A DNA stretch of 64,000 bases from Isoetes taiwanensis (GCA_021234155.1 JAJEKV010000140.1:961407-1025406), one strand, 5' to 3'. Shown: positions 48,467 to 61,100, counted from the first letter of the stretch. Notes: generated by a model from the letters alone, not told the origin. Translations and numbers: made by a program.

Positions 48467-48645
48467 TTTATATTTTAATATTGGATGTTGTCATGTTTAG
48501 ACATGTAATTTATCCTTGCATGATGGCAACAATATGTTGAATTGCAGACCCTCATGTTTTCTAATTTAATATTTGGATGATAATCAAGTTTAGACATGCA
48601 ATTTATGTTGCATGATGACAACGATATGTTGAGTTGCAGACCCAT
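48467..48645 (+). repeat. 90-bp direct repeat, two copies
   Basis: Units 48467-48556 and 48557-48645 share TTTAGACATG, AATTTAT, GCATGATG and ATATGTTGAATTGCAGACCC; about 80 percent similar by eye. Confidence 0.7.
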
Positions 48646-48725
48646 GTAGGATGTATTTTCATGGAAAAAAGAAATAGTGGTAGATATAGGACCTGATGTT
48701 GCATGCTAGTTTTGTATACAAAAAG

Positions 48726-48817
48726 AGGCCATTTAGCTTGCATTCCGGCATGGAAGCAATAACGACGCGCGAAGCGTGGAGGCGTTGCTGACATGTCAGA
48801 ATGCAAGCTAAATGCCT
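48726..48817. other. 92-nt hairpin with 19-bp terminal stem
   Basis: AGGCCATTTAGCTTGCATTC (48726-48745) pairs with GAATGCAAGCTAAATGCCT (48799-48817) with one bulged base. Pairing can extend inward through CATG and AGCAA/TTGCT words. Size and shape would suit a plant small-RNA precursor or a tiny foldback element; neither is proven. Confidence 0.6.
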
Positions 48818-48851
48818 TTCTTGAAACGTGAAAATAGTGGGCAGTAAATGT

Positions 48852-48915
48852 ATTCAGAATGCTGGGTATACTGGTCGGAATGGTGGGTAAATTGCTCGGA
48901 ATGCTGGGTAAACTT
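48852..48915 (+). repeat. 21-bp tandem repeat, three copies
   Basis: CGGAATGCTGGGTAAATTGCT and two variants, immediately downstream of the 92-nt hairpin. The minus-strand open frame across it repeats Ser-Ile-Pro words because 21 is a multiple of three. Confidence 0.75.
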
Positions 48916-49291
48916 TCAGATCGCGAGTAAATCGAGGGTAAATCTGGTCTTCGATGCTGTTTGTTGCCGCCAAGAAACGCAGCCGCCACGAAACCTAAAG
49001 TTTTGTCACATTCAGGGTTTAAAAGTTCGCCACATGGCAAAGCAGATTGGAGAACAAAGCAGAATTTAATCTAACCTGTTTTTATGTTCGATGGAACCCA
49101 TACATGAACATAGACCTATACAGATTGTTGTCTCAAGGGAAAGTGCAAGTGTAGGTAGTGCACTTAAAGCATGGAGCAAGCGAAGTGCTACACCATGGAT
49201 CCTAGCCCATGGTATGTAAGGATCACTTAGAACTAAAATACTTTTTTGATACTATTATAAAAAGATATTTGATTCAATGGTGGAGATGAAC

Positions 49292-49313
49292 GGCCTGGAT
49301 TTCGATCCAGGCC
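49292..49313. repeat. Perfect hairpin with TTCG loop
   Basis: GGCCTGGAT (49292-49300), loop TTCG, ATCCAGGCC (49305-49313). A shorter relative with similar following sequence is at 9225-9240. Confidence 0.75.
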
Positions 49314-49364
49314 CTATCATCCTATTGGCCGACCATTTGTGTTTGTCTACATTCCCGCCTTAGG

Positions 49365-49559
49365 CCCTCGTTTTCGTATGGTGCTCATTTTCGTATGTCC
49401 ATGGCCCTCATTTTCGTATGGTGCTCATTTTTGTATGTCTATGTTGATTCCTGATGCAGGATTTGCCTCCATGCTGCCGACTATGGCGACGTGCTGCCGG
49501 ATTTGCCTCCCTGCTGCCGACTACGGTGATGGGCTGCCGAATTTGCCTCTCTATTGTTG
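49365..49559 (+). repeat. Two adjacent arrays, both with 40-bp period
   Basis: Array 1: 49365-49404 and 49405-49444 (CCCTCNTTTTCGTATGGTGC). Array 2: 49460-49499, 49500-49539 and a half unit to 49559 (GATTTGCCTCCATGCTGCCG). The two units are unrelated in sequence but identical in length. Confidence 0.8.
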
Positions 49560-50869
49560 AATTTGTGAAGCCACTGTCCGATTAGCTCCAGATTTGAAGC
49601 CCCATAGCCCCTCCGTCACCAGTTCTTCTCTGCCCCAAATCTTGGCCCTAATTTTGCATGTATCTGGAGCTTCTTGGATCAAAAAGCTGCTACAGCCACC
49701 AAAAACTCTCTTCTGCCATAACCGATGGATGCATAAGTTGCTTACTGGCTTGGCCACTGCTTCTCTTTCTTCATAGCTTCTGTACAAAATCCCAACCATA
49801 TTTACATGGCAGGGTTTAGATGCTGGGTTTTATAAAAATATCTAATCTGCTTAAGGCTACCGTGGTTGATTGCTCAATAAAAGCAGAGCCCTGCAGTCAC
49901 CCTTTTTGCTACAAAAGACTGAAGTCCCAGCTATTTTGGCCAGAAGACAATTCACAGATAAGCATCTTCCTCTTTCATCTTTTTTCTTTCTTTCCAGCTC
50001 TATTATTGTACAATAACCAATTCGCAGATAAGCAAATAAGCGTTTTTCCTTCTTTCTTTTTTTCCTTTCTTGAAAGACCTACGAAAGGATACGGCTGCAG
50101 AACTAAAAGTAGAAATGGGATAGCATACAGAGTTGGAACATGAATGTCTTCTGAAGGCTGCAACCTCGCTATCTGGTAGCTCGGTGAATATGGAGTACTT
50201 GTTCTTCTTTTCTATGATCTCTTATGCATATTATTCATGTCATTATTCTATTTCTGCTTGCAACCATAAAATTAATCATGATTTTCTTCATGATGCTCTT
50301 GGAATCAAACATTTTAGTATAAAAAAATAACTCTTGTGTTCACCATTACTAATCAGATTCGGATGCAGGTGTTCATTCTGTTGAGATGGATTCAAGGCTG
50401 CAAAAATCACAATACATAAGTTGTTGAAGAAGCTAAAAACATACGGAAGTCTGTAGAGTTTTAGACAGCACATTATTATACTTTGCCAGCACCAGCAAAT
50501 AGCAACATCTGACTGCCACAACTATTATCCTGGTCATTCTTCATACCATGGCTCAGAATATGGTTCAGACCATGATCATGATCATGGCCGTAGCACTTAC
50601 TACATGGTTACAACACTTCACACCATAACAATGACTATGGTTCTGTCTATGAATTAACCAAGCTTGGCAGGAATGATTATAATGGATATCATTGCAATCA
50701 TGTAATTTCATTTTCTCATACAATTGAAAACAACTGCTATTCTTAAGCTACATATCTTTGTTGTTTTTTTGTTTAATTTGAGCACATTGTTTCTACACTA
50801 GAAAAAACATGTTAGTGTAACAAAAACAACACTAGAACAAGACATGTGTTATTATCGAAAAACAACACG
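49560..50869. other. No supported gene; Tyr/His-rich coding-like trace
   Basis: Near 50530-50610 one plus frame reads YYPGHSSYHGSEYGSDHDHD; after a one-base shift the next frame continues HGYNTSHHNNDYGSVYELTK to about 50745. This low-complexity Tyr/His/Gly composition may be a decayed exon. Elsewhere, frames at 49820-50143 are unassigned; CAGATAAGCA and C/T-rich words repeat near 49950-50070. Confidence 0.25.
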
Positions 50870-51316
50870 TGGTTGCAATATAAATAATAAAAATAACATA
50901 TGGACAATTGAAGAAAAACTATGTTATACCATGCATTGTTTTTAGGTGAAGACCACGTCTAAATTGAAGAAAAGCTATGCTAAAAAGACTTATATATAAA
51001 GATAATGTATTGTTTTTAGGTGAAGCCCACATCTAAGAACTATGTGTTGTTTTTTGTTTTTGAGCGAAACCACACGTAGAATCGCGTTGTTTTTCCCTAA
51101 AAACCACAGTGAAAACCACACATAAAAATTACGGATTGTTTTTGTAAAAAAAAACACGCATAAAAACTACATGTTTTTTGTTTGTGAAAAGCCACGCTAA
51201 AAAAGTATGCATTGTTTCTAGCATTTTTGGAATAATATTATGCATGGACTTTAGGTGGTGTTTTTTTGCAAAAACTACACGTAGAGCAAATTTTGGGGTT
51301 ATAGTGCAAGAACATT
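50870..51316. repeat. Degenerate repeat of TTGTTTTT / CCACACGTAAAAA words
   Basis: Units of about 50-60 nt carrying TGTTTTTAGGTGAAG, AACCACACGTA and AAAACTACATG-like words repeat irregularly up to the primer-binding site. Possibly decayed LTR-element interior. Confidence 0.4.
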
Positions 51317-51328
51317 GCTCTGATACCA
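51317..51328 (-). promoter_or_regulatory. tRNA-iMet primer-binding site
   Basis: The minus strand reads TGGTATCAGAGC, complementary to the 3' end of plant initiator-Met tRNA, one base after the LTR end at 51330. This is the standard start of minus-strand DNA synthesis for plant LTR retrotransposons. Confidence 0.8.
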
Positions 51329-51329
51329 T

Positions 51330-52151
51330 TGTGACGCTCCCCACTAAATATACGACGCCCAATCATACATCTCGTAGGAAATCCCCCATCCAGCCCTTTG
51401 GCCGCATGGGCCCTCCATCTATCTTGCACCCAAGATATCCCCAATGTGGGAAGGGGACATGGAGGTGCCTTGATGCCCTTCCCCTATGGGCTCCTATAAT
51501 AGCGGAAGCATAACATAACGTAAATAATACAATCAACTACCTCGAAGGGTAGCACATCCATACATCGAAGATATCAACATGACGTAATATATATGAGCTC
51601 CTACCCAGGCTCAGACTCGTAAGGTATGTAGACTGACAGATGGGCCGAGACCATTGACCTAGTAAGTGTCGGACCCATACCCAGCCCACACGAAGTGACC
51701 GACTATAGGCCTAGCCCACTATGAGTCCCCAGTAGCCACGCTCAGCAGGGACCCCCCTCTGCTTTGCCACTAGCCTCGTTGTATGGTGCTAAGTCACTCC
51801 ATAGCCCCTATAGCCAGGTGGGTTCCTATGCACAGGCCGAATAATATCAGGAACGAAGGGATCTACTAGAAGCGTCATTTAGATAATAGCCACTAGGGCT
51901 CTACCCCCCTTCCCAATACACAAGAGCACTGCCACATGGCTCCAATGGGGTACTTCCATGTGGGGGGTGCCCACAAGGTTGAGGCCATCTGGAAATGGCC
52001 TTAAGCCTAAGGTTGGCTAAGTTATGTAAATAACTTAGCCATGCTCCCTTTTCCACTCACTATGATGTACACGGCTATAATAATAGACTTGTATGGTGAC
52101 GAGGCCTGGAAATATATGTATTTATGGCATATATTTCTAGGGAACATCACA
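51330..52151 (-). mobile_element. 5' LTR (minus strand) related to the LTR at 11.2-12.7 kb
   Basis: 822 bp bounded on the minus strand by TGTGATGTTCCC (from 52151) and GGGGAGCGTCACA (to 51330). The adjacent primer-binding site marks it as a 5' LTR. Internal words match the LTR at 11234-12729. The expected interior at lower coordinates is not recognisable, so the element is truncated. It abuts the truncated integrase of the gypsy remnant and may have inserted into it. Confidence 0.7.
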
Positions 52152-52189
52152 CAAGGCAAGTATCGGACTGTTTCTCAAACACAAAATTT

Positions 52190-55100
52190 CTTAACATATC
52201 CTCTATGATCATATTGATTCACTCTGTTTGTCCATCAGTCTAGGCATGATTTCCACTACTCACACTGAGACTCACTCCCAATCCTTTCATGAAATCCTTT
52301 CAAAAGTGTCCTGTGAACTTCGAATCTCTGTCGCTTATAGTTCTTCGTGGCAAACCAAAAGTAGGGTACACAACCCATAGTCACTCCCTTACCACGTCTT
52401 GTCTTGTAGCATCACCCCGTAATGCTAAGAACTTTGCATGGTTTGTTAAACAATTGACCATCACAAACACTTTGTGTGTGTTGTCGACTTGTTCGTGGGA
52501 ATGCGACTATAAAGTCCATGCTTATGCATTCCCACCTCTCCAGAGGTATGGTAAAGGCTATAGTAATCTTGGCATCTTTCCATGGTTCGTTTTAACAGCT
52601 TGACACACTTGGCACTATGCTACATGAGATTTTACATCATGTTTCATACCAGGCCTAAAGAATTGTCTTTTAATCAATTCATATGTCTTCCATTCTCCCC
52701 CCTGCCCTGCTTGCGGGGTATTGTAGAACTCGTAAAAAATCTCCTTCTTGAGATTCTCTACTAAGGGTACATAAATCCATCTCTCATAAAACCATAAATT
52801 ATCATTTTGAGACCAAAGAGCACCCTCTCTTTTGGTTGGATCTTGATCCTTTTGATACGAATCCCTGATTTGTTGAAAATGGTCCCACTCTAAAGACCTA
52901 TTCGGGAGAGGGTATCTGCTACTGGGTTGTTCCTTTCTGGGGTATGCTGAATTCAAAATGAAATTCATGTAAGAAATCCAATCAGTGTGCTTGTCTGAGG
53001 CTTATTGCTGCTTGGCTTTGCAAAAATTTCAACAGCTTGTGGTCCGTAAATACTATAAACTTGCGCGGTTCTTTATTGGTCCCGAACCTCAAGTAATGTC
53101 GCCAAGTTTTTAAGGCATGAACTATGGCCAACAATTCTTGTTCATAGGTGGTATGGTTCCTTTTTGCTGGATTTAATTTATGGCTTTCATAAGCCACCAC
53201 ATGCCCTTGTTGCATAAGGACCGCTCCCAAAGCCTGTCCACATACGTCAGTGTAAACTTCAAAGGGTAAATTTAAATCCAGGATTTTTAGGATTGGTTTG
53301 CTTGAGAGCAAGATCTTAATTCGTGCAAAGGCTCTCTTTGCTCTTCCTCCCATAGGAATTTTTGCCCTTTTTTAAGCAAGTTGGTGAGGGGGGCAGCTAC
53401 TTTTGAAAATTTTGGAACAAATTTTCTATAATAAGTGGCTAAGCCTAACATGGAATAAATTACTACTCCTATATTTTAGTGTAGACAAAATAGGTTTAGC
53501 TAAACTATCTTCAAATTGGGGCTAGAAGTTTTTAACACTTGGCTAAAATAGATGGTTTTTCTCCATCACAGTTTCTTGCTTTTGGCTAAACTTTCACAAA
53601 ATGGAGAGGCAAATATTAGCCATCACGCTATAGTAATTTCAAAAATTCCAAGCATTTTGGCAAAGACATTGAATTTATTGTAAATACATAAATCAAGACA
53701 CAAACATACATGAACATGTTCAAAAACCAAAAAAAGGGAGTACATTGTTCCTTTTACATGAACATGTTCGAACAAGAAAGAAAGTGGAAAAAAAAGAAAA
53801 ATATAAACCTTATTTGAAATTTCTTAAAGTTGGTACATATATTAGTGTTGGATTCTAGGCTAATCTATCCATTTTTCCAAGCCTACTCTATCTTAGGTTT
53901 AGCTAATCGATGTCCTGGTGGATATTTCAGGAGGTAAAGGCTTGGCTATTCAACCTGAAAGCTCACTTGGGGAGCAAAAAAATTGGGCTACATTACTTTA
54001 CCCATTATTTTATTCAAGGTTTTCTCCAAATCAATAGGAGGATTAATCATTTGCAGCCATTTGATAGCCAGTATCACATCGAATCTTATCAGTTTTGCCA
54101 AATCAAAACTCATTGTTTCCTCATAATCTCCAATGGTCAAGTGCACCCCAGCCACCCCGTGACTCCATTGCTGAATCTGCTTCCTAGCTTCAGTCTCAAT
54201 ATCATATGGTGCCACTTGAACCATTTCCATCCTTAATTCTTGTGCTAAGTCTGCAAAAATGAAATTGTCAGTACTCCCTGAGTCAACAAGAACAATAATG
54301 TTTCTATCGTTTATCTTTTCAGCATCCGGCAGTCATAGACTGCTACTCCAAGATGCATGCCAAGAACTCACAACTAACAATATTCATCAGAGTCAATGGT
54401 ATTATCAAGGGAATGGACTTTTTGAAAAGGTTTTTCGAGCTCCTCCTCTATCTCCTCAACTTGATGATGTTCCCCTTTCCCATCAATCTATTCTTGCCAA
54501 AATTTGGATGTGAGCCATCCAATTCTCGCACCTCCTCCTCAGTAGGGGCCAATTCATCCAAAACAATATTTTCCCCTTCCTTGAGAATCAGTGATGCTAA
54601 TCCCGTCAAAGGATCAGCTGCCATGTCAATGTCTCCTTCAATTCCCGCCTCGAACTCAGGCTCTGATACTAATGTAACAGTTCTTGGTTTGGCTACCACC
54701 AAGAGCCGCATTCAACACTGCTCCTTCTCAACCTCGGAGTCCCATACTCCCTCACAAGTGTAGAAGAATCCCTGATTCTTCAAGAATGCTCTTAGAGGAG
54801 CAAATGATCTGTAAGAATGGGTCACAGTAAACTCTCTGTGCAAGAATGGTGTGGCTAGCCTCAAAAAGACCTTTTTTAAATACTCCACCATAGCTCTTGG
54901 TTTCTAGTTCAATGGAAAGCCAAGGGCCTAAAACCCCAAATCGATTTCTAGCAGCCTCTGATTTGATGAGCTGCTCCCAAGGCAATCAGAGGGAGTTGGG
55001 CATCTGCGGCCTTCGCGTTGCTCCTCTAATACCGTAAACACATCCCCCACGTGCTCGAATAATGCCCGGCATCGCCGGGCACACGTTTCTAGTGTCTTTT

Positions 55101-55518
55101 AAAGTAAGACAGCTTACCCAAGAGATGCAGTTCTTCACCAAGTGCTGGATTAATTTCTTTTTTGTAAAATGCCATTTTTGTGCCTGCATTATGCCAAGAT
55201 TTTTCTCTGATATGTGCGTAGACCCATTCCCTTAGCTCATCCTCCTCTGATGGTATATCTTCTAGCACCATTCCCCACTTATCCAACCATTTACTCACTT
55301 CATTATACCATACCTTAAGGCTACTCTGTATCATTGCAAGCCTCGGTAGCCTATCAGCATCCATATCATGGACCTTTTGCACGTATTTGAGCGTCAAAAA
55401 TAATGCTTCAGCTTCTAACATCTCCATCCCTGCTTCAGCCAACATCATATGATACGGGGTTCATTTTAACCCCTAGTTCTGCCAGAAGAAATTCATGCTT
55501 TTCATGATCCAATGGCAT
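52190..55518 (-). mobile_element. Decayed Ty3/gypsy gag-pol remnant
   Basis: Read on the minus strand. Gag-like frames: 55518 onward (MPLDHEKHEFLLAELGVK, then after a shift MLAEAGMEMLEAEALFL and WLDKWGMVLEDIPSEEDELR). Unassigned acidic frames lie at 54985-54448. Aspartic protease has its DSGST active-site motif at 54284-54273 (VLVDSGSTDNFIFADLA), then DVILAIKWLQMINPPID. Most of reverse transcriptase, including the YxDD palm, is missing; only its end is left (LGLATYYRKFVPKFSK). RNase H is 53353-52982 (FEVYTDVCGQALGAVL, YEQELLAIVHALKTWRHYL, VFTDHKLLKFL). The integrase zinc-binding region is 52968-52615. The integrase core has DRDSKFTGHF and TDGQTE with stops, ending near 52190. A MITE-like insertion sits at about 53470-53925. 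Domain order PR-RT-RH-IN is that of Ty3/gypsy. Frameshifts, stops and deletions make it inactive. Confidence 0.8.
53470..53925. mobile_element. MITE-like insertion in the gypsy remnant
   Basis: AT-rich block with GGTTTAGCTAAACT near the left end and AGGTTTAGCTAATCG near the right, plus TTTGGCTAAACTTTC inside. It is related to the 492-bp element at 32530-33021. Exact ends and target duplication are not resolved. It lies where reverse transcriptase sequence should be. Confidence 0.45.
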
Positions 55519-56489
55519 CATGCCATGTCATCACTTTTATTTGATTTATTAGCTTAGCTAATTTGTTAACTTATTAAATGGTCATGCCCCCCATATCTAT
55601 AACACTTGCTGCTACAAGTAGTTTCATATCAAACAAAGGATGTTGTCTTGCTTCAGCTCTCTGTGGTTATCGTAAGAAGAGAGGCTGTCTTTTTCCACAG
55701 CACGCCTTTCTTGGCGATTAGGTCAACCGAGCTATATTTGTGTTGATCCAAATCTTATCCTATGGTCTGTGTAATCTACCTCCGGCTTTGAATGGTCTTA
55801 TTTCCTTCAACATATATCCATTCTGTCAACTTCGGCTGTGGAGGTCAGGGATCATTGAGCAGATGCCATTTTGAAACAAGTCCCATTTTGTGTAATTCTA
55901 TAAGATTTCGTGATGATTACTCTATTTTTAACGCAGTGAGATTATGTATTTGATCTTACTTTATATGCCTTAATTCTTTTGCTCTCTATGATAATGAATA
56001 GCTGCAAATTGTTGATGGCAAACTATAGTTATCACAAAGGAAAGTATATATTTCAATTGAAAGAGGAATACATATAATTCATTGCACTGGCCGCAGCAAA
56101 AGATGAACTAGTTTACATATGCATGGAAGCATAGAACTAGTTTGTATATACTTAGAAATAAAAAGGTAGAGTTCTAATGCATGGACACAACACATCATCT
56201 CATTTGAGCAATCATTAGACATTTGGATTCAAAATTTGAGTGTTACAATTTATCTTCTCATAGTTCAATTTACAGCAGGGTGTCAATTTTGCCAGAGACA
56301 TATTTTCTTATTGTTTCTTTCCAATCTTTCATTTCTAGTATCCACAAGACTCAAGCGATATTTCTCTTTACTGACTTGAATAGCAGGTTTAGAGCTCTAG
56401 AAGCTTCTATGGGTGCCACTTCTAAAGAATCAGGATATATATTGAATCCAAGGACACATATTTGTTAGATTGCCACAAGCACTTGCAGC
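55519..56489. other. Intergenic, no gene seen
   Basis: AT-rich DNA upstream (minus sense) of the gypsy gag remnant. No matching second LTR could be identified here. Confidence 0.35.
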
Positions 56490-57170
56490 ATTTCACATCA
56501 AAAATGATGCCCACATCCTCCTTAAAATCCCCCGTAAAAACCCCCTCAAAATCCCCCTTTTCGTGGAATAGCAATGATTTTCAGAAACGGGGTATTTGGC
56601 CACATTCCCCCCTTTGTGATTTTGTAGATTAGTATCCTCTTATTTGAAGTTTTTTTTATATCCCCTATTGCCATATGTAATGTTCGTACCCCATTTCTTG
56701 CAACTAATATTCATACCCTTTTCCTCAACAATCCCCCTTTTGTGATTTTGTAGTTTCATATCCCCTTACTCGAAACTTTCTTCATTTGTACCCCATTTCT
56801 ACATATACAATATTCGTACCCCATTTCTTGCAACCACTATTCATACCCCTTTTCTCAACAATCCTCCTTTTGTGATTTTGTACTTTGATATCCCCTTACT
56901 CGAAAATTTCTTCATTTGTACCCCATTCCGTATGTGCATACCCCGTTCCGTATGTGCATACCCCGTTAAAACAATCAATGTTCATACCCCATTATGACAA
57001 CAATCCCCCCTTTGTGATATATATCCTCCTATCAAAAATTCTTTCAGTTGTACTCTATTTCTACATGCAATGTGTTCCCCGTTTCCATATGCAACAATCC
57101 CCCATTTCCATTTGCAATGTTTTACCACATTCCCTATTTACGCAACTCCCCTTTTATATTTTATAGGCTA
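56490..57170 (+). repeat. C-rich array with unit of about 127-140 bp
   Basis: Four or more diverged units starting near 56608, 56734, 56864 and 57005, each with CCCCCTTTTGTGATTTTGTA, then ATATCCCCTTACTCGAAA, TTTGTACCCCATTTC and AACAAT. CCCC runs lie on the plus strand only, giving strong strand asymmetry. Confidence 0.75.
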
Positions 57171-57262
57171 ATATCCTCTTATCATGGCATGTTAATGTCT
57201 ATAACTTGTAAAATTAGCTCTATACCATGCTGTAAAATTAAATGGGTACACAAACAACGTAA

Positions 57263-58162
57263 GCCAAGAATTAAAGTTAGATATTGAGCATGCCCTTCTA
57301 ATAGATCCAAAGTGGATATATTAGCCAAATTGTTACATAAAACCCGCTTTTATTGGGAACAAAAGGCATGATTGACCATAGCTTTAAGTGATGTGAGGTA
57401 GATTGTCCGGTAGCATGGAACAACAAAGCCATGCATTATATCACTTCAAACAATTAACCAACTCAATTATCACTTGAACATGGATCTAGTGATGATAACA
57501 ATCTAAGTACTGAGACCATATATAGGTCTGCTAATTATTGATCATTCACAAATCTTGCTACCCAAATGACATTTACGCCAGTTCAAGTGCATGGACATTC
57601 CACAATAAGCAAATCGGTTTCATGCTTTGGGCCCAAAAACAATGTGAGATAAAGAATAAGATACCGCTAACGATGAAATGTTGCTCTTCAAAAATGCAGT
57701 CCGTGATCCACCAAAGCTGCAAAAGGTCAAACAAAATTTAGTACTGAGATCCTTAAATGATCTTGCTAGTGGAGAAACAAATGCCAAAGAAAACTATTAT
57801 TTCTTATCGGAATCTACATGCATCAACTAGCGATTTTGATCGTTCATGAGGTCAAATGGACAAACATAATGCTCAAGAAAATTCATAATGAAAGCTAACC
57901 TACATTGCATGTAGTCAAAGAGCCTAGAATTAAAGCTAGATATTGAGCATGCCCTTCTATAGATCAAAGTGGATATATTAGCCAAAGCTGTTACATAAAA
58001 CACGCTTTATTGGGAACAAAAGTCGCATGATTGACCATTGCTTTAAGTGATGTAAGGTAGATTGTCCGGTAGCATAACAAAGCCATGCATTATATCACTT
58101 CAAACAATTAACCAACTCAATTATCACTTCGAACATGGAACTAGTGATGATAACAATCTAGA
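57263..58162 (+). repeat. 245-bp direct repeat, two copies 659 bp apart
   Basis: Copy 1 is 57263-57507 and copy 2 is 57922-58162. Both run from AGATATTGAGCATGCCCTTC through TTAAGTGATGT, TAGATTGTCCGGTAGCAT and CCATGCATTATATCACTTC to GTGATGATAACAATCTA, differing mainly by small indels. The spacer has no recognised feature. Confidence 0.85.
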
Positions 58163-61100
58163 GTATATCCGCTAAATGTTGCTCGTTGCATGCCACTATT
58201 GACAAAATGAAGCATTGTACATTTAGGCAAGATTAAGCACTTACGTTTTGATAGCCCATTCGGTGATTAAAAGCCGTTCGCCTTTATGTTTTTGGGCAAC
58301 CCCACGAAAAAAAAATTCACCATTCTTTTGTAAATACTATGTGAACTTCGCCACAAAGCGTCGCGGAAGACCGGTTGCATCTAAAGCGGAAGCGGCACGG
58401 ACTTTGAAGTAAAATCAAGCTCAAGGGGCAAGTCTTCCGAGTCTATAGCATAGCCACGACCCGTCTTGGAGGTCATTTCTTGCCAATCCCATTCGAGTTG
58501 AACAAAAATGATCAATTAGGTTTGCGGTTTGTAGTTCTGAAGCAAGAACACTTCAAACAAAATATTACCGGGATGTACATCGTAAAAAGGAGATGGTAAA
58601 ATGCAAACAAAACTTAATTCTCTAAGGGAAATAAATCCAAAGTTTAGATCTCACCTCTTCAAGAGCGGAGAGGTTCTTTGCGAGGGGACATAATCAAAGG
58701 CGCACGAGATGCTACCAAGTCATAGATTTCTCATTTGTGAAGAGGGCTCATCCGTATTAATTCAGCATATAGAGAGCAACATTCATCGCTTCTTGTTTTC
58801 TTTTGTGGGCAAAAGATGAATTCATACAAATGAACACACCCAATATTTTGTTGTTTGCCAATTGGTCACCAAATTGCACCTTCCCTTTGTTGACACATGT
58901 TAAAAGGCGAAAATCAACATTGAGGATGTGAGCCTTGCCGGTTAGTTTTAATATTGTGAACACGGTGAGCTGCCATCAAGAAGACCATTGAGACGGCTAT
59001 CCGGAAGAATGAAAGCAAATTTCGGTCAAAGACAAACATGACCATCAGTGAGTTCAGTTGTGAACAATGACAAAAGCCAAAACTAAACATGCAAAATCGA
59101 TTAAGCAACCCAAAGCCAAAACTGAGTCTGATGCATACAATAGCTCTAAATGTTATATGTGGATAGAACGCAACCCCGATCTTTGTCACACAAGACCATG
59201 CAAAGATAGGAAACACTTCCACAAATAAAATGTAGTTTTGAAGGCAAAGTCTCGTCGTCTTGATTCTTTGCAATTATCTCGGCACATGAGATGTGAGGGC
59301 GCAAACAATCGCATGCCATAGCACTGTTCTCTGATTTTTATAGGAGCAAATCCATGCTCAATTTATGACTTGTCAAACTATAAGAAAATTAAAGTGGATT
59401 GCTCAAGCAATTCTACAATTATACCTTAAGCGATCAAGAACTTACGCAAAATGTGTCAAGCATTCAAAGCTTGCCTCAAATGGATGATCAAATTAGAGTG
59501 GATATAGAAGGCGCAAGGCGACAATGAATTCCATACTTGGAAGTTCAAAACTACTTCCCTCCATGAATATGAACCACCTCGGGGCCACCACCATGCATCT
59601 TCGGGCTCTTCTTGTGCCAACAATAAGCGAACACCGCAGATTCAACCCATTATCAATTCCCGGTCTCTTAAGGCAACCAAGCATTATTTTTGCAAAGGTG
59701 CGTTTTCCATCCTTATCGGTTGTGCAAACCACGGTTGAAAAAGCCTCTATCCAAGCGTGTTCAATGACAAAAAATGCATGAGAAGGTCATTTATTTTGCA
59801 TTCCAATAATATCCCAAGTAGGATCAAGTATCTGCGGCACCGGTTTGTATGACTATGTTTCGCTCATAGACAATGTCAAATCAGATCATCTGGATTAGAA
59901 CTTCGCAAGGGTTCATTCTCCTCGCCAGATGTCCCATTATCCTTTGCTCCTCACGGTTCGGCGAATCGGCTATGCTTGGGCATGGTGCATTCGGGCTTTC
60001 CCATTCCGGATTCGTTTCTTTTGTAAACCCTTGGCATCCATGTACTCCGGTGCAACTAAAATAGATGAATAAAAGAACCCTAACCCTATTTCTACCACGA
60101 TAGATCTAGACTGAAATTTTTTGGAATCTGTTTACCTTTTTCATCTCTTCCATTTTCTTGAAATGGTCGTCGAAAATGGGGATTAAAGTGGCGTCTTGGT
60201 CATAAGCATCTTGATCCGATCCGGACGGCGCATTCCTCCATTCCGTCATTTCTGATTTAGGGTTATGGTAAATAGTGAAAAAACTTTTACACGGACAACG
60301 GCTAGGTGCATACGAAATGTCTTTGACCATTTTCGAGTGCCAACATTTTTTTTTTTTAATTCCAAGACCATTACCTTGTTTTTCTGGGGGCTATCATTTT
60401 CATATATACAAGACAAGAGTTTACCTTTTAGAACTATTTTGGGCTCCTTTAGAATATCATGTGGCCATTCAATACCACCATATGTGCCACAACCCTTCGG
60501 CCATTCTCCGCTATAAGTGTTGTTTACTTCTATTTGTCCCATCTGCCAAATGAGGGTAATACATTGTCTTCGCTCGCACGTCTCCATATATATTAGCCCC
60601 TTGAGCCATTGCCTTGAGATGTATGTTTGGTGCTCCCCCTTTATGGAAATATCATGTCTATAAATAATTCTTGCAATTCACTCGTAGATGTTAGTGGAAT
60701 ATTTCAAGGTCAGATTACAGATATTCCATGTAACCATTACTCGATCCAATAAAACCATTGCTTGTCCCTCACAATTTTGTCATTTATTCAACATAAACCC
60801 TATTTGATAATATTAGACATCCTGCCCCTAACAATTCCCATGCTCTGCTTGCTTCGTGAAATGCCACATATACTTCATGCCAACAAACTTTTTTTCCAAA
60901 ACCCAATTTGTGTACTTTTATGTGCACTCTCTTGCATAAAAAAGCATGTTGTGCTAAGACCATTTTTTTCCGTTACTAGATTAATTCTTTGTCCATGCAT
61001 GCATCTCTACACCATGATGATCTTGCATCATAAATAATTAAGTCTAATGACTTGCCATTGTTAGCACAACGGAATACTAAGATATTCCCACTCCATTTCC

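Noticed and set aside
52289-52603. 104-codon plus-strand ORF
   Set aside because: Antisense of the decayed gypsy integrase core.
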